This document shows positions 32,146-42,605 of a stretch of 46,458 nucleotides of DNA, piece by piece (position 1 is the stretch's first letter; each line of letters starts with the position of its first letter). Source of the stretch: Gyrodactylus bullatarudis (taxonomy: Eukaryota; Platyhelminthes; Monogenea; Gyrodactylidea; Gyrodactylidae); assembly GCA_012064415.1 (NCBI GenBank), contig SSNU01000164.1:1-46458 (forward strand), given 5' to 3'. The position numbers were made by a program, and so were the translations under genes. Below the pieces are notes generated by a model that had not been told where the DNA came from, made no database searches, and saw only the letters and a list, made by a program, of their open reading frames with translations.

Positions 32146-33020
32146 AATTATGAAAGATTTGAAGGAAAGATCTCAAAAAATTAATTATTTATGAAAACTA
32201 GGAACATTTAATAAAAAAAATTAAATTTCTCTTTGCATCTGCTTTCTTATTATGTGTAAGTATCCCTAAACTTATTTTCCGTTTGCATAAAATATGTTTC
32301 ACATAAATCATAGACGTCTGATTCATTTTAACACCATAAAATAAATTGAAGAAGTGTTATTGACACAATTGAATTCGTTAAAAAGTATTATATTATGTAA
32401 AATCTACATTATTCATGAAAAAATTTATGAGTAGTAAAAATACTATATATTTTTATAACCCCTGAGGTCCATTGGTCCACATATGGGCCAACATATAATT
32501 ATAAATAACTTTTTGTATCGGCTTAATAGAGTAGAGATTTTGAAATTTTTGATTTTTCATAAGACAACTGATGTTTATCGAGTATTTCTTAAAGAAAAAT
32601 TGAGATACAAAACCCTGAAAATTTTGATGAAAAAATGCATAATTTTGCAAAAAATGCAGAAGCTAATGCGAATATCTAGATGATTAAAAAACATTTTTTT
32701 CTTGTACAATTATTGTTTTTTATTTTTCGAATTTAAATGTGTTTTTTATTTCGTTAGACTATGTCTTAATTTAAGCAAAATATTTTGATTCGAACTGGAT
32801 GGCCCATATATGGGCCACGGACCTGAAAGGGTTAAACGATGGTTATAAGGCCTTCTCGTGTTTAACAGCAGAAACAATGAACGACTGTTAATTAATTAAT
32901 TATTATTGTAACTGTTTAAAAATGCAACTTACTGCCTTCATCTAAATCTAAGTATTTGTTGATAGAGTTAGTATATTAGTATGGTACTTAGAATTACATA
33001 AAAGATTCTTTTGTTCCGAT

Positions 33021-33612
33021 GTCACAGAAACGTGGTCTTATAACAACTTTAGCTGAAGTAGTGAGACGAATAGTTTCAGAAGCAGTCTGGGAAGACTTAC
33101 TGGAAAAACTGATCAGAATCTTTCTGGCAAACGATTTTCCAATTAACTAATCAATGACAGGCTGTCCTAGCTGTATACTCCCAACAACAAACCTAAGAAA
33201 GCAACAGAGGGAAATGTTGTCCTCAGCTTACCATTTAAAGGAGACCAAATAATGTACATGACGAAGAAAATGCTAAAATACTCCTCAAAAGACTCAGTCG
33301 ACTAATTAAAGCAGACAAATGTTGTTTGTAAGTTTAAATGTCAATGTAATGCCGAGTACATTGGGAATACAACCAGGAGACTGGAAGAACGTATAGATGA
33401 ACATTTATACAAGAGTCAGACGGCAATAAAAGAACACCTAGCCACGTGTAAGGCAGACGTTTCCCCCAAAAACTTTGAAAACAAACCAAACGGAAACAAC
33501 GTCAACATGCTGAAACGTGCTGAGGGTTATTTGATCAGTTGCGAGAAATCTATCCTTTTTGTCCGAGAGAATTATAAATCTCCCAAAAGCAAAGTCACAT
33601 CATCCTCACAAT
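33021..33612 (+). pseudogene. Penelope-like element: RT end, linker and GIY-YIG nuclease (family B)
   Basis: It begins MSQKRGLITTLAEVVRRIVS to FLANDFPIN, matching the fragment at 127-570, then stops. After frame changes, VVLSLPFKGDQIMYMTKKML is the linker. From about 33325 the nuclease reads CKFKCQCNAEYIGNTTRRLE (Cys-x-Cys pair and Y-I-G strand), EHLYKSQTAIKEHLATCKAD, VSPKNFE and RAEGYLI (catalytic Glu). It ends at a stop near 33612. A CCAAT box follows at 33704-33708. RT core motifs are missing. Confidence 0.85.
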
Positions 33613-33801
33613 AACCGCCAAAGAAGAAACTCAGAACAAAGTGGGAAGTCAATAACCAGATTAAAATGTACAAATAATTGTTTTTATGTGAATGAGAGAT
33701 GAACCAATCAAAATCGAACAAACTCGAGAAATTACGTAATGTCATGATATTGAAGGACTTTTCAGTGCCCTTAATTTTCCATACTCAGATTCTACATGGA
33801 A

Positions 33802-33836
33802 GTGTATCCCTTCCCCCCCCCCTATTAAATGCTTTT
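33802..33836. repeat. Inverted repeat, left arm
   Basis: GTGTATCCCTTCCCCC...TATTAAATGCTTTT, with a run of ten C. It matches the reverse complement of 34490-34521, which has six C. The arms bound a ~720-bp unit containing the C-x-x-C frame. No target duplication is evident. Confidence 0.75.
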
Positions 33837-34010
33837 TTTAATTGTCAAAATAGGATTGATATTTTTCAACTTATTTTCAATTTATTTTCCCTTTTTCTAT
33901 AAATAGTTGTCTTGACATCAGATGATATACAGTTCCTGCTTTTAAGCTCTCTACAGAGAATCTCTGACTGATTTTTTGACAGCATAAGCTTCTTCACGAT
34001 GTGAGTTAAA

Positions 34011-34523
34011 TCATTTTGATTTGGAGTTCTGAGTTTTGGTGAATCTGGGAGTGTAAAGTTTGAAACAGGGTCTCAGTATCAGGTCCAGGCGCGACGTAAA
34101 TTCTCTTCTTGAGTACAGGGAACTCATTGAAATGGTAAATATTCTTTTTTTTCGGAAAAAAATTTCGCTCATACAAAAGTAGCAGTCAGAATGATCTTCA
34201 TTGAATTTCCATTCGATGTAATTGAAATTAATATTTCTGGCATGTACAATGTAATTCCTACATTTTGAACAAGAAACATCAGGTGTATAAATGAATGAAT
34301 ATGTGTTCAAATTAAATCCAAGCATTGAATTGTAATTTATCTTGAATACTTGAAACAGGAGATAATTCCTTGGTTTGCTTAAAATGTCAACATACAATGC
34401 AGAAGTTGTTATTTCTAAGACAATCCATTGTGAAAATGATGGGCCATACGAAAAAAACTTGATAAAGTAACTACAGACATGAACATTGAGAAAAGCATTT
34501 AATAGGGGGGAAGGGATACACAC
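34011..34523 (-). pseudogene. ORF with Cys-pair motifs, possible relic of a repeated family
   Basis: A 170-codon open frame. The first ~12 residues are the inverted-repeat arm translated. Around residues 80-120 it reads VSCSKCRNYIVHARNINFNY, then WKFNEDHSDCYFCMSEI. The C-x-x-C ... W ... DH.DCYFC pattern resembles the N-terminal part of an uncharacterised protein family common in insect genomes near transposons. I base this on memory of the pattern only. Its length without stops in AT-rich DNA supports some recent coding. Confidence 0.4.
34490..34521. repeat. Inverted repeat, right arm
   Basis: Reverse complement of 33802-33836. It overlaps the start codon region of the minus-strand frame at 34523. 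Confidence 0.75.
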
Positions 34524-35054
34524 TAAACCTGGTATCTTAATTTCCCTTGTTTCATGTGTAAGCCCATCCCCCCTCCAGATAGGTATATGGAGTGTATTTG
34601 AATTTACATTTAGACACTTATATCTTGCTTGAAAAAAAACCGGAGAAAAAATGTAAGGACAGATTCAGATTCAGCATTCAATTTCTGACATATAGATACC
34701 AATAATAATTAGACAATGTGCTCAAATAACAAAATTATAAAAAAATACACGAAAATTTGAGTTTAAAAGCTGAATTTACATTAGAAAAATTATCTGAGCT
34801 AAATTCAAAATAATTTATTGTGATAGATTAGTCAGTTTGATGTATCATATGAGTGATAATTTTACGTCATAATGGAAAAAATTAACAAAAACCATAAAAA
34901 CTCAGATCAAAACTTCAGATCCAATTTCTGAAGAGATTTCTAAATCAATCGAAAAACGGTTTGCACAATTGAAATCAGCGCGCCAATATATATCAGTACT
35001 GTGAAAATCAGAAAAATACAAAACTTGTGTTGAACAGTGTTATGAATCATCTAA

Positions 35055-35185
35055 AAATAGATGGATCACTAGGGAAATTTTTGCAAAATATTTGAACCTT
35101 TCGGACGAAGAATTGTAGAAATTTAGGAAGAAAATTATTTTATTCATCGACAACGCGCCAAGTCATTGTAATGAAAACTTCAATC
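35055..35185 (+). pseudogene. pogo/Tigger-type transposase fragment
   Basis: The frame NRWITREIFAKYLNLSDEEL, a stop, KFRKKIILFIDNAPSHCNEN matches the DDE domain of pogo/Tigger (CENP-B-like) transposases. The catalytic Asp is in F-I-D-N-A-P-S-H. The N-terminal DNA-binding domain is not convincingly visible. The fragment is cut off about 40 bases before the MULE frame begins. Confidence 0.8.
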
Positions 35186-35228
35186 AACTTGGTCATATTT
35201 TCTTACTCATCTCGATAGAAGCCTAAAT

Positions 35229-36010
35229 TTGCAAAGTGTTGAAGTAATATTATCTGATCGAGAGAAAGGCTTGGCTATAAGTATAGAAAATATTTTGCCG
35301 AATGCTTTCCAATCATTTTGCCTCTTTCATATTGGTAAGAATATCAAAACCAAATTCCGAAAAAACATCAACAATTTATTGTTTAGAGCTACAACTATAG
35401 AAAGCTTCGAGAAGACTATGGAACAAATCAAAAATGATAGTATAGAAATATATGAATATCTCTCAAATATTGACCCAACATTTTGGGCTGAGATATTTTT
35501 TCCTGTTTGCAGATTTGGGAATTTGACTTCTAACATTGCCGAATCAACAAATTCATCTCTACTGGAATTGCGAAATAAGCATCCTTTTCATTGTCTTTAT
35601 CAATATGTCAACACTGTCGGTCAATCGTTTTATGAAAGTTTTATGCTCTATGCTGGAAAGACGGGAACATTTTCTGACTATTTCTCAAATTTGGTGAATC
35701 CTATAGTCAAAGAATCTAGAACCTTAATAGTACATCCAACAATGGAATCAAAGGTATTCCATGTGGGTAAGAAACATTCCTGCTCATGTGGATTCAAGAA
35801 ACATAATGTATTTATTTGTGCTCATATCATTGCTGTCTTAAGTTTTATGAATTCAAGTATGGAGGAATATATTCCGAAATACTACAAGCTGCAAGACCTG
35901 CAGAATATGTATCACAATCTTTTATTTATTAGAACCAAAAAATCTTGTACCGAAAAGTAATTCTCGAAAGAGAGGAAGACCGAAGAAAAAGAGAATACGT
36001 TCATTAGCAG
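35229..36010 (+). pseudogene. MULE (Mutator-like) transposase, 5'-truncated
   Basis: 243 codons open to 35960 without an ATG at the start. Residues 8-13 SDREKG carry a catalytic Asp. FQSFCLFHIGKNIKTKFRKN and SNIAESTNSSLLELRNKHPF are characteristic of MULE transposases, the latter near the catalytic Glu. A SWIM zinc finger follows at ~186-200 (CSCGFKKHNVFICAHIIAV, C-x-C...C-x-H). After a frame change at 35940 the downstream frame gives KRGRPKKKR, an AT-hook-like end. The first part of the catalytic domain is missing, replaced by a Tigger fragment. Confidence 0.85.
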
Positions 36011-36179
36011 TAAGAATTTTGAAATAAATTAGATTTTTTATATGGAAATACTTGAAACTTAATCTCTAAAGCAAACAAATAGCCTCAAAAATAAATAGTA
36101 ATAGATATATCGATTACATGTATTATTATTTTGGTTGGTAAGTTATTTTAATATAGTAAAAAAATTGAGTTTAAATAAA

Positions 36180-36360
36180 CATAAATGATACTGAGTTAGA
36201 AAATAAAAAAAATAATGATACTGAAAGTGAAAAGATATATTGGTATATTATACTGTTTTTGAAATTATTTCATCTTTTGATACTGAAGATGAAAATAAAA
36301 AAATTATGATACTGTAACTGTAAAAAACGAAAAATAATGATACTGCAAGTGTAAATTTCC
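36180..36360 (+). repeat. Degenerate tandem repeat around ATGATACTG
   Basis: The string (A)ATGATACTG followed by AAGTGAAAA-like and AATAAAAAAA-like runs occurs at about 36185, 36213, 36317 and 36340, with diverged copies between. It is an imperfect minisatellite downstream of the MULE. Confidence 0.6.
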
Positions 36361-38190
36361 CGTTCAAAGTTGGAATGATCGGTTTTTAGATTTTAAATCA
36401 AAATTGAAAAAAAATTTAATCTGATTCTAGTTACAGACCCCCGTTTTTTTCTTATCGATGACGTAATCGAACGATGTATTTTAGGCCCAATAATATAGTG
36501 AACAGGAACCCTATTAGACCGACTTGCCGAGGATATTCATAATAAAAAAATCTCATATACTTAACAGAAAAATAATTTTCTAAATGAAATATCCGTTACC
36601 TCACAATGATCTTATTTTTGAGGTTAAAAATATATGCTTACTTAAATCGTCAAGCGAATCTGAATTAATTTTTTTCTTTTAGATTCACATCATTTGAACA
36701 TAAAATTATGAAATTCTTGGATATTCATTTATACGTTTGAGAATGCAATAAAAATTAGCAATTATAAAAAAATTCTATTTAATTTCTAAGTATCAATTGA
36801 ACGAGATACTTTTATTGAATAAACGAATTCGTATATCTGACCCGAAATTAATTTTTTTGAGACATGAAAAGTTACATAATAATCATTCTGAGAACTCTCA
36901 CCTCCAAGTTCAATCTATCGAATAATATAATATTGATCAGACATGAATAAAGATCAAGATTTGTTTACCAAGTAAGGAATATTAGAGAGATAAATAATCT
37001 TATTAGAATTTTTCACGTTCTAGTTTACGTACTTCGACAGTTTTCCTTAAAATAAAAATCCAAGAAAATTACTTGCTTGTAATATTCGTATCCATATTCA
37101 GTTATGAAAAATTAATTTTTTGATTGGAAATATATTTTTAACTACAGCTAACTATTACGCTTTTCTATTTATTATTTGAACTGGATTAGCGTTAACATTT
37201 TGACAATTGAAATTATGTTCTGTATCAATTTCACGCAAGTTTTCAAATACGCCAGAAAATCTAACTAAAATTATATTAAAATAAAAGTAAGAAATATTTA
37301 GTGGTCGACAAAATAAAATTATCCAGTCTAAATTCTTATTAACGTTATATATGAAATTCTAGTAATAGAAACTATATATCATTTAATAGAGAAAATGAAG
37401 TTCTATATAAAATAAGTTGTACTTTTAATTCATTTCAATTTCGTTTCACTTGTTTCCAAATCGAAAGTATCCATTTAAGAGTTAATATTATTTCTGTTCA
37501 CATTAATTAATCGATACGAAAGTTATAACTTAAAATTTCTCCTTTAGCTCCTTTTTAATAAAAAACAAGAAAGATGTCAACTTCCGTTCTTGGTTCCTAA
37601 TTACATCTACATGACTAATTAAAAATCAATAATGAATTCCATCGTAAGTAATTTTATTGTCTAATTTATTGAAAAACTGTAAATATTCACAAATGTACAC
37701 AAATGAACGGAGGTGTAGTTTTACACTCCCCAAATACGGTTCCCACCTGTATTATTATATTTATGTATAAAACCAAATAAGAAATAAAAAGAAAAGATTA
37801 TGAGCCACTAGATAACTTATTATATCTTATAAATAGTGCGATCTAAATAAAAAATAAACAAAAATGCTCTCATGATTTTTTGCCGAGCCCATTGGCTTTT
37901 AAAATATAATAAATTAAATGAGAGGCTCAGTCTAATACTGTGGAGAATTTTCAGCAGGTGCAAGTATTTCTAAAAGAATATAATTAAAAGCTATCCTTCA
38001 CAAGTTAAAAAAAAATTACTTGTAAATAATATAAAATTCATGATGAGATATTGCCTGTAATGATTTTAGTAGGAAAAACAAAATAAAGATGTAGAAAAAA
38101 ACTCATCAAATGGTAATGAAATACTATGCATTCCCATAATGCATAATAATGTCTGATCGTAAATTACTAATACTTTGTTACTTGTATGGA
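36361..38190. other. Gene-free AT-rich stretch
   Basis: No gene is seen. A small hairpin, GGAGGTGTA-GTTT-TACACTCC (37710-37730), is the only structured element noticed. Confidence 0.4.
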
Positions 38191-38191
38191 T

Positions 38192-38305
38192 GTGAAATGA
38201 AATGAAATCAAATTTATTGAACAATTCATAAGTTCTGCTTTACATTCATCATTTTCATGTTAAAATAGTACCAATAATGTACCAATTCTTAAAAAAATAT
38301 GTGTA
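38192..38305 (-). repeat. LINE 3'-end repeat, copy 2
   Basis: Homologous to 11917-12010. On the minus strand it ends with AATAAA and then ATTTCATTTCATTTC, a short tandem tail. No coding part of the LINE is attached here, as expected for a heavily 5'-truncated insertion. Confidence 0.65.
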
Positions 38306-38806
38306 TAAAGCTTTGCTAGGATACATTCATTTTATTATTTCATATACTCAGATATTATAGAGTTATTATACTGTTTGAATTCTTAAATTAACCATATTCG
38401 GCAGAGGGTTTCTGTGTATGCATTATCAGCAGATTAACCAAAATGGGCACAACATATACATGAAGTTGTTCTGGAAATAGTCTTAGCCTTAGATTTGATG
38501 CTAACGTTAAAAATATGGTTTTCTCAGCTATTGTTTTATTGCGAACCAAGTAAATGATATATCAGAAATAGGGATAGATGAAGATCAATTTGGGAAGAAA
38601 GAATAATTTTTTCCGATCAAGATGAGATCTCAGATTATAGACCAAAAATAGGGTTGAAAGAATATTTTAAAATCAATTTATCACAAAATGTTTTTTTGAC
38701 AAGTTAGAGATTTTATTTCTTATTTTCATTAGTTTTAATTTTCATTTCATTCCAAAAATTCGCTTTGAATTTTGATAGAAATTTTTTTTCTATGAAAAAA
38801 TAAATT

Positions 38807-40155
38807 TTGATGACGGTTCAAAACATTGACTTCAAATTTGCCGGCTATTACTTCAAGCAAACAGATGGTGTAGCAATGGGCAGTCCAATCGGTCCACTCC
38901 TTGCGGATATGTTTTTTGCTTCTATTGAAAGTCGTCAAATGAGTTGCCTTATCAGTTCCTCCCGCCTGTATGCGCGTTATCTTGATGATACCTTCCTGGT
39001 CCTTGATGAAAGAGATGATATTGACGGAATTCTTTCAAATCTCAACTCCATAGCATGGCGGAATCGAATCGACGAGGATGAAAAATCATTAAATTGTCTT
39101 GATGTTTTAGTAACCAAGGTCAATGAAATCGCTCAGACGAGGATCTTCAGAAAGAAATCAGTACCTTCGCAATTTATGCCTTTCCTTAGTTTCAGTCCTG
39201 TGTACCAGAAGAGCTTGGTGAGGAATGAGTTCCTAAAAATTGAAAGATTAACGTCTGAGGTGAACAAAGTGAAGGACAAAGAAATATTGATAGAGTTGTT
39301 AATGAAAGACGGGTATCCTGAGGCTTTCCAGAAAACATTCCAATGTCAGGGTAAAGGCAGATGAAGATGTCGAGGAACTCACCAGGTATTAAACAATAAG
39401 CTCTTCGAGATAACAAAGAAGGCATTTCCAGGGCACAAACTGCAAATACTTCCAAAAACGACGAAGCTCATTCCAGTCCCATGGCTCGAGAAGAAAGGTG
39501 TGATCTACTCGTTCAAATGTAAATGTGGTTCAACCTATGTCGGCCAAACAGTTAGACCAGTCAAGGCGAGGATCAAAGAGCACTTGAGTCCTGGCAACAA
39601 AGGTTCTGCGGTTCAGGAGCACTTGAAGGATGCCAATCACACTGCTGATGTGAACAACTTCAGTATCTTATTTCAAGCAAACCCAAGTGATCCTCCCAAG
39701 ATGAGAGCAGATGTCTTAAACAAAGCAGAAGCCCATTTTATCAAAAAGTTAAACCCAGCTCTGTGCAAGCAAAAAATCCTGGCCACTAAGTTAGGCCTGA
39801 CGGGAAAAAGCAGACTTACAAACAAAAGTAAGCTTGACAGAGCTGCAAAGCTGCTTGGAAATTTCCCTATTTGTAGTTCTACCCAGAAACCCAATGCAAG
39901 CGAAGTTAGAGTGATGATTGAACAAAATGAGCAAGTAGTTGAATCTACGCCTCCCCTAAATGATCTCCAGTCTTCGGCCCCAGTAACAAGTACAATTGAG
40001 ATTGAAAGTGAAAATTCAGACAAGTCAACGGTAGTTGATAATCTAATTAAATCTCAACCTGTAATTAGCAGTATTCAAAGCAAAAAGAAGGAAAGAAACG
40101 TAAAAGTCTAAGTGGGCAACCAACGATGGACAGATACGTGAGGAGGAAACAATGA
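38807..40155 (+). pseudogene. Penelope-like element: RT palm, linker, GIY-YIG nuclease, tail (family A)
   Basis: The RT part has YYFKQTDGVAMGSPIGPLLA and RYLDDTFLVL (catalytic Y-L-D-D), then NCLDVLVTK and FRKKSVPSQFMPFLSFSP. After a frame change at about 39362 the linker VLNNKLFEITKKAFPGHKLQ leads to KKGVIYSFKCKCGSTYVGQT (I-Y and Y-V-G strands, Cys-x-Cys), ARIKEHL and KAEAHFIKKLNP (catalytic Glu). A Ser/Thr tail ends in SKKK; past one more frame change it ends KRKSLSGQPTMDRYVRRKQ. The RT fingers are missing. The pLTR with a ribozyme follows. Confidence 0.9.
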
Positions 40156-40202
40156 TCGTGGATACTAGCAACCAACCCTCCCCTGTTGTACTCGGGAATG
40201 AT

Positions 40203-40252
40203 AGAACCAATCAGAGGATATAATTGTACATTTTATTTATTATATATATCTA
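40203..40252 (+). promoter_or_regulatory. PLE pLTR promoter-like region
   Basis: GAACCAATCAGAGG (CCAAT box, 40207-40211) and a TATATATAT run (40241-40249) lie ahead of the ribozyme. The copies at 44655, 33703 and, on the minus strand, 1262 and 26715 keep the AACCAAT box at a similar distance after the PLE ORF. Confidence 0.5.
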
Positions 40253-40262
40253 GCCGGTGTAA

Positions 40263-40302
40263 TAGTCTGACGAGATCCGGTGAAATATAAGCTTTATTAC
40301 TA
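40263..40302 (+). ncRNA. Hammerhead ribozyme (PLE family A pLTR)
   Basis: Helix I TAGT (40263-40266) with ACTA (40299-40302). Core CTGACGA (40267-40273), minimal helix II GATCCGGT (40274-40281, G-T closing), GAA (40282-40284). Helix III 40285-40297 has a bulged T, the same shape as the minus-strand copy at 1164-1203. Predicted cleavage is after T40298. Confidence 0.8.
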
Positions 40303-40319
40303 AATATCCACTTCCAAAT

Positions 40320-40890
40320 CCTCTAAATGAGTCTCTCATTTGAAACTAAGAATTCTTAAATTTCATCTTTACAGTCAGATATTCTGGGCAATTTTCATAC
40401 TATTCATGTTATTCAATTAAACAGTAGCAAGAACTGAATATTTGTCTGTTTTCTCAAAATTATAAGACATTTTGGTAATGGAGTAGATTAAGTGTAGAAA
40501 AATTTTCCCTGCCCCAAAATTTTTCCAAGTCCAAAAAGGTGCGTCTTGCGTACCTATTTGTATGTGAGTCACACATTCCTTCTCTATCCATCTTTGTTTG
40601 ATGATGTAAGCCCCTTATTATTATTAACCCTAAGAAATGAGTAAAAACACCATTTTCAAATCTAAATATCTTTGATTAGAAGAAAGATATTTGAACATTT
40701 CAAAATGCAATCAGTATTAGAAAATTATGCTCTTTAAGATGATCCAAGTTTCAAAATTCTATGTTGAATAATAAGCGAGATAGAATATGAACATAATATT
40801 GAAAATAGAATATTATATTTTCCAAAATTTACAAGCATCTAACAGTTCTTCAAACTTTTGGATTATAGAAACTATTTTATTATTCATATT
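40320..40890. other. Gene-free AT-rich stretch
   Basis: pLTR remainder (CTCTAAATGAGTCTCTCATTTG near 40320-40342, shared with 44740) and then unassigned AT-rich DNA. Confidence 0.4.
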
Positions 40891-40929
40891 GTCCATTAAT
40901 GCCTTTTCGATATGCTTGAATTGGCCTAG

Positions 40930-41170
40930 AGGATTTATGAATGTTTTCCCGTAAGCCTCTCCAAGTTCTCAATATTATTCGTGTGAATATTTCGATTTCT
41001 TGGGTTCAAAAATCCCCGTCGATGACACACAGTTTCAGGGTTATATCCTAAACGATCTAATCCTCTATAACCTCTCCATTCATCTGTTATAACTCTTGTA
41101 CCTTGCACAACATTCTCTTGAATAAAACGATGCAGAACTCTTCGTGTTCTTTTTGGGATAATTGACAGCC
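40930..41170 (-). pseudogene. Merlin/IS1595-like transposase C-terminal fragment
   Basis: Minus-strand frame RTRRVLHRFIQENVVQGTRV, ITDEWRGYRGLDRLGYNPET, VCHRR and IHTNNIENLERLTGK. It contains the second catalytic Asp (T-D-E-W) and the Glu (N-I-E-N) of IS1595/Merlin enzymes. It is diverged from the copy at 29130, so a different lineage. It directly abuts a Tc1 fragment upstream. Confidence 0.85.
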
Positions 41171-41600
41171 CTTATGACAGCGCTTTGGCATCGAGTCAAT
41201 TAGGTTATTGACTTTTTGCTGCATATCTGGTGAAGTAATGATCCTCAGAATTTGATCCATTGCATCACGACTGAAGGGGGTACCGGCTGCATAATCTCTG
41301 CATAAATAGATTCTCAATAGGGTTGAGGTCAGGGGAATACGGAGGCCATTCCAAAAGTTGAATGTTATTATGGGCATAATAACGCCTAGAGATGGCTGAT
41401 TTATGAATCGGGGCATTGTCCAAAACCACCCTGACCCCAATCTCTGCTTCTTGTTCATTAGCGAGGGCGTCTGTTTATATAATCATCTAAAACCATGTTT
41501 CTAGGTCCAGATTGATTTATAAGAAAATTCTTAATAACTGGATGAAGATGATCGCTTATCATAGGACACTTAACAATATTCTTGGTCCCTCCCTGATACG
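41165..41600 (-). pseudogene. Tc1-type transposase relic
   Basis: Minus-strand reading: GTKNIVKCPMISDHLHPVIK, then a break, GVRVVLDNAPIHKSAISRRY (second catalytic Asp, L-D-N-A-P-x-H) and WPPYSPDLNPIENL (catalytic acid region). After a frame change comes MDQILRIITSPDMQQKVNNL to IDSMPKRC, the usual C-terminus. The N-terminal DNA-binding domains are absent. It ends where the Merlin fragment begins. Confidence 0.85.
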
Positions 41601-42050
41601 TCAATAATTCCAATTCACTTACGTACTAAATAAGTAACGTAGATTATGAAAACAAGTCATTTCTGCATAACTCATTTTGAAGATTTTAAAAAATTATGTT
41701 ACAAATTAATTTTACCATCTATAAGTATTTTTTCAAGTTCGCGGATGTTTTTCTATTTTAGAATGCAATAAAAATTATTCTTGTATCACTTTCTATAGTG
41801 AAGATACTGTATCTCCGTTAGTTGAACTAGTTGTCAAATAAAAATAGCACCGTTGGATAGAGGAGAAAATTTCATGTTTTAAATTTTTAATCAGATTTTA
41901 AATAAAATCAATAATGATTCAACCCATGCCATATTCAAATCGAAAAAAAAAGAATGAAAAGGAAGACCCCTCCCCACATAAATGTAAGAGAGACTAGAGT
42001 TAAATAAACAATGCATGGATATTAGATCCCCAGTTTATTTTCAAAGGCTT
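41601..42050. other. Gene-free AT-rich stretch
   Basis: No feature is recognised before the LTR-retrotransposon integrase relic. Confidence 0.35.
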
Positions 42051-42084
42051 TTTTACCACATAACAAGCCTTACGAGACGTGTTA

Positions 42085-42605
42085 CCTGTTTGGAGCCCCG
42101 AGAAAGCTGGTGGTGGACAACGAGACAAACTTCGAGTCGGAGCATACAAGACGGCTATTGCGGGAATTTGACACAGCTGGTAACAACGCCAGCGGAGCAC
42201 CACCAATAGAATGGCATGGCTAAGGTAGCGATTCGGTATACCAATTCGTAGGATGTTCTCCCACGACCCAAGAACCAAATTCGAAGCGGCCATGAGCGAA
42301 GGGCAACTACCCAATTTTGTTTGAGGAGTGCAACGATCAATTGTCAAGTCCAAGAAACGTCAGGCAGAACTCACAGACCACGGTCGTAGACGACAGGGGA
42401 AGGCTAGTGCACAAGGCGTATGTGGTCCTACTACCAGACCAACCGGACTCAAATGACAATGATGACCTAAGGAGCCCTCCGGCAGCCGCACCCGAAGCTG
42501 CGGACGATGGGACAGTGCAGGACACGCCAGTAATGCCGAGGTGCAGCTCACGCGAACGAAAGCGCTCTAGACGTCTTGCGGAGTCTTGCTCAAGGGGGAG
42601 GATGA
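42085..42605 (+). pseudogene. LTR-retrotransposon integrase C-terminal relic
   Basis: A markedly more GC-rich block. It reads LFGAPRKLVVDNETNFESEH, then TRRLLREFD, the second-Asp box of an integrase ('LV.DN.TNF'). After frame changes and from about 42320 it reads NDQLSSPRNVRQNSQTTVVD, then DRGRLVHKAYVVLLPDQPDS and an Ala/Pro/Asp-rich stretch. It ends RCSSRERKRSRRLAE, a basic end typical of gypsy integrases. The purine tract CAAGGGGGAGGATGA (42590-42604) follows. RT and RNase H are not present. Confidence 0.7.

Larger units (their letters stand above)
30244..32831 (-). mobile_element. piggyBac element, structurally complete
   Basis: TTAA target duplications at 30240-30243 and 32832-32835 flank 14-bp perfect TIRs CCCTTTCAGGTCCG. 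Subterminal inverted repeats (30369-30404 and 32459-32495), about 36 bases each, contain the near-palindrome GGCCCATATGTGGGCC and GGACCTCAG. Another GGCCCATATATGGGCC palindrome lies next to the right TIR (32801-32816). The single gene lies between the subterminal repeats. The clean ends make this the youngest-looking autonomous-type insertion here. Confidence 0.95.

Noticed and set aside
36180..36360. ATGATACTG repeats as a CRISPR-like array
   Set aside because: Repeats are short, irregular and diverged, and the DNA is eukaryotic; a minisatellite is the simpler reading.
42155..42551. Minus-strand frames opposite the integrase relic at 42085-42605
   Set aside because: Shadows of the more GC-rich relic; plus-strand motifs explain the region.
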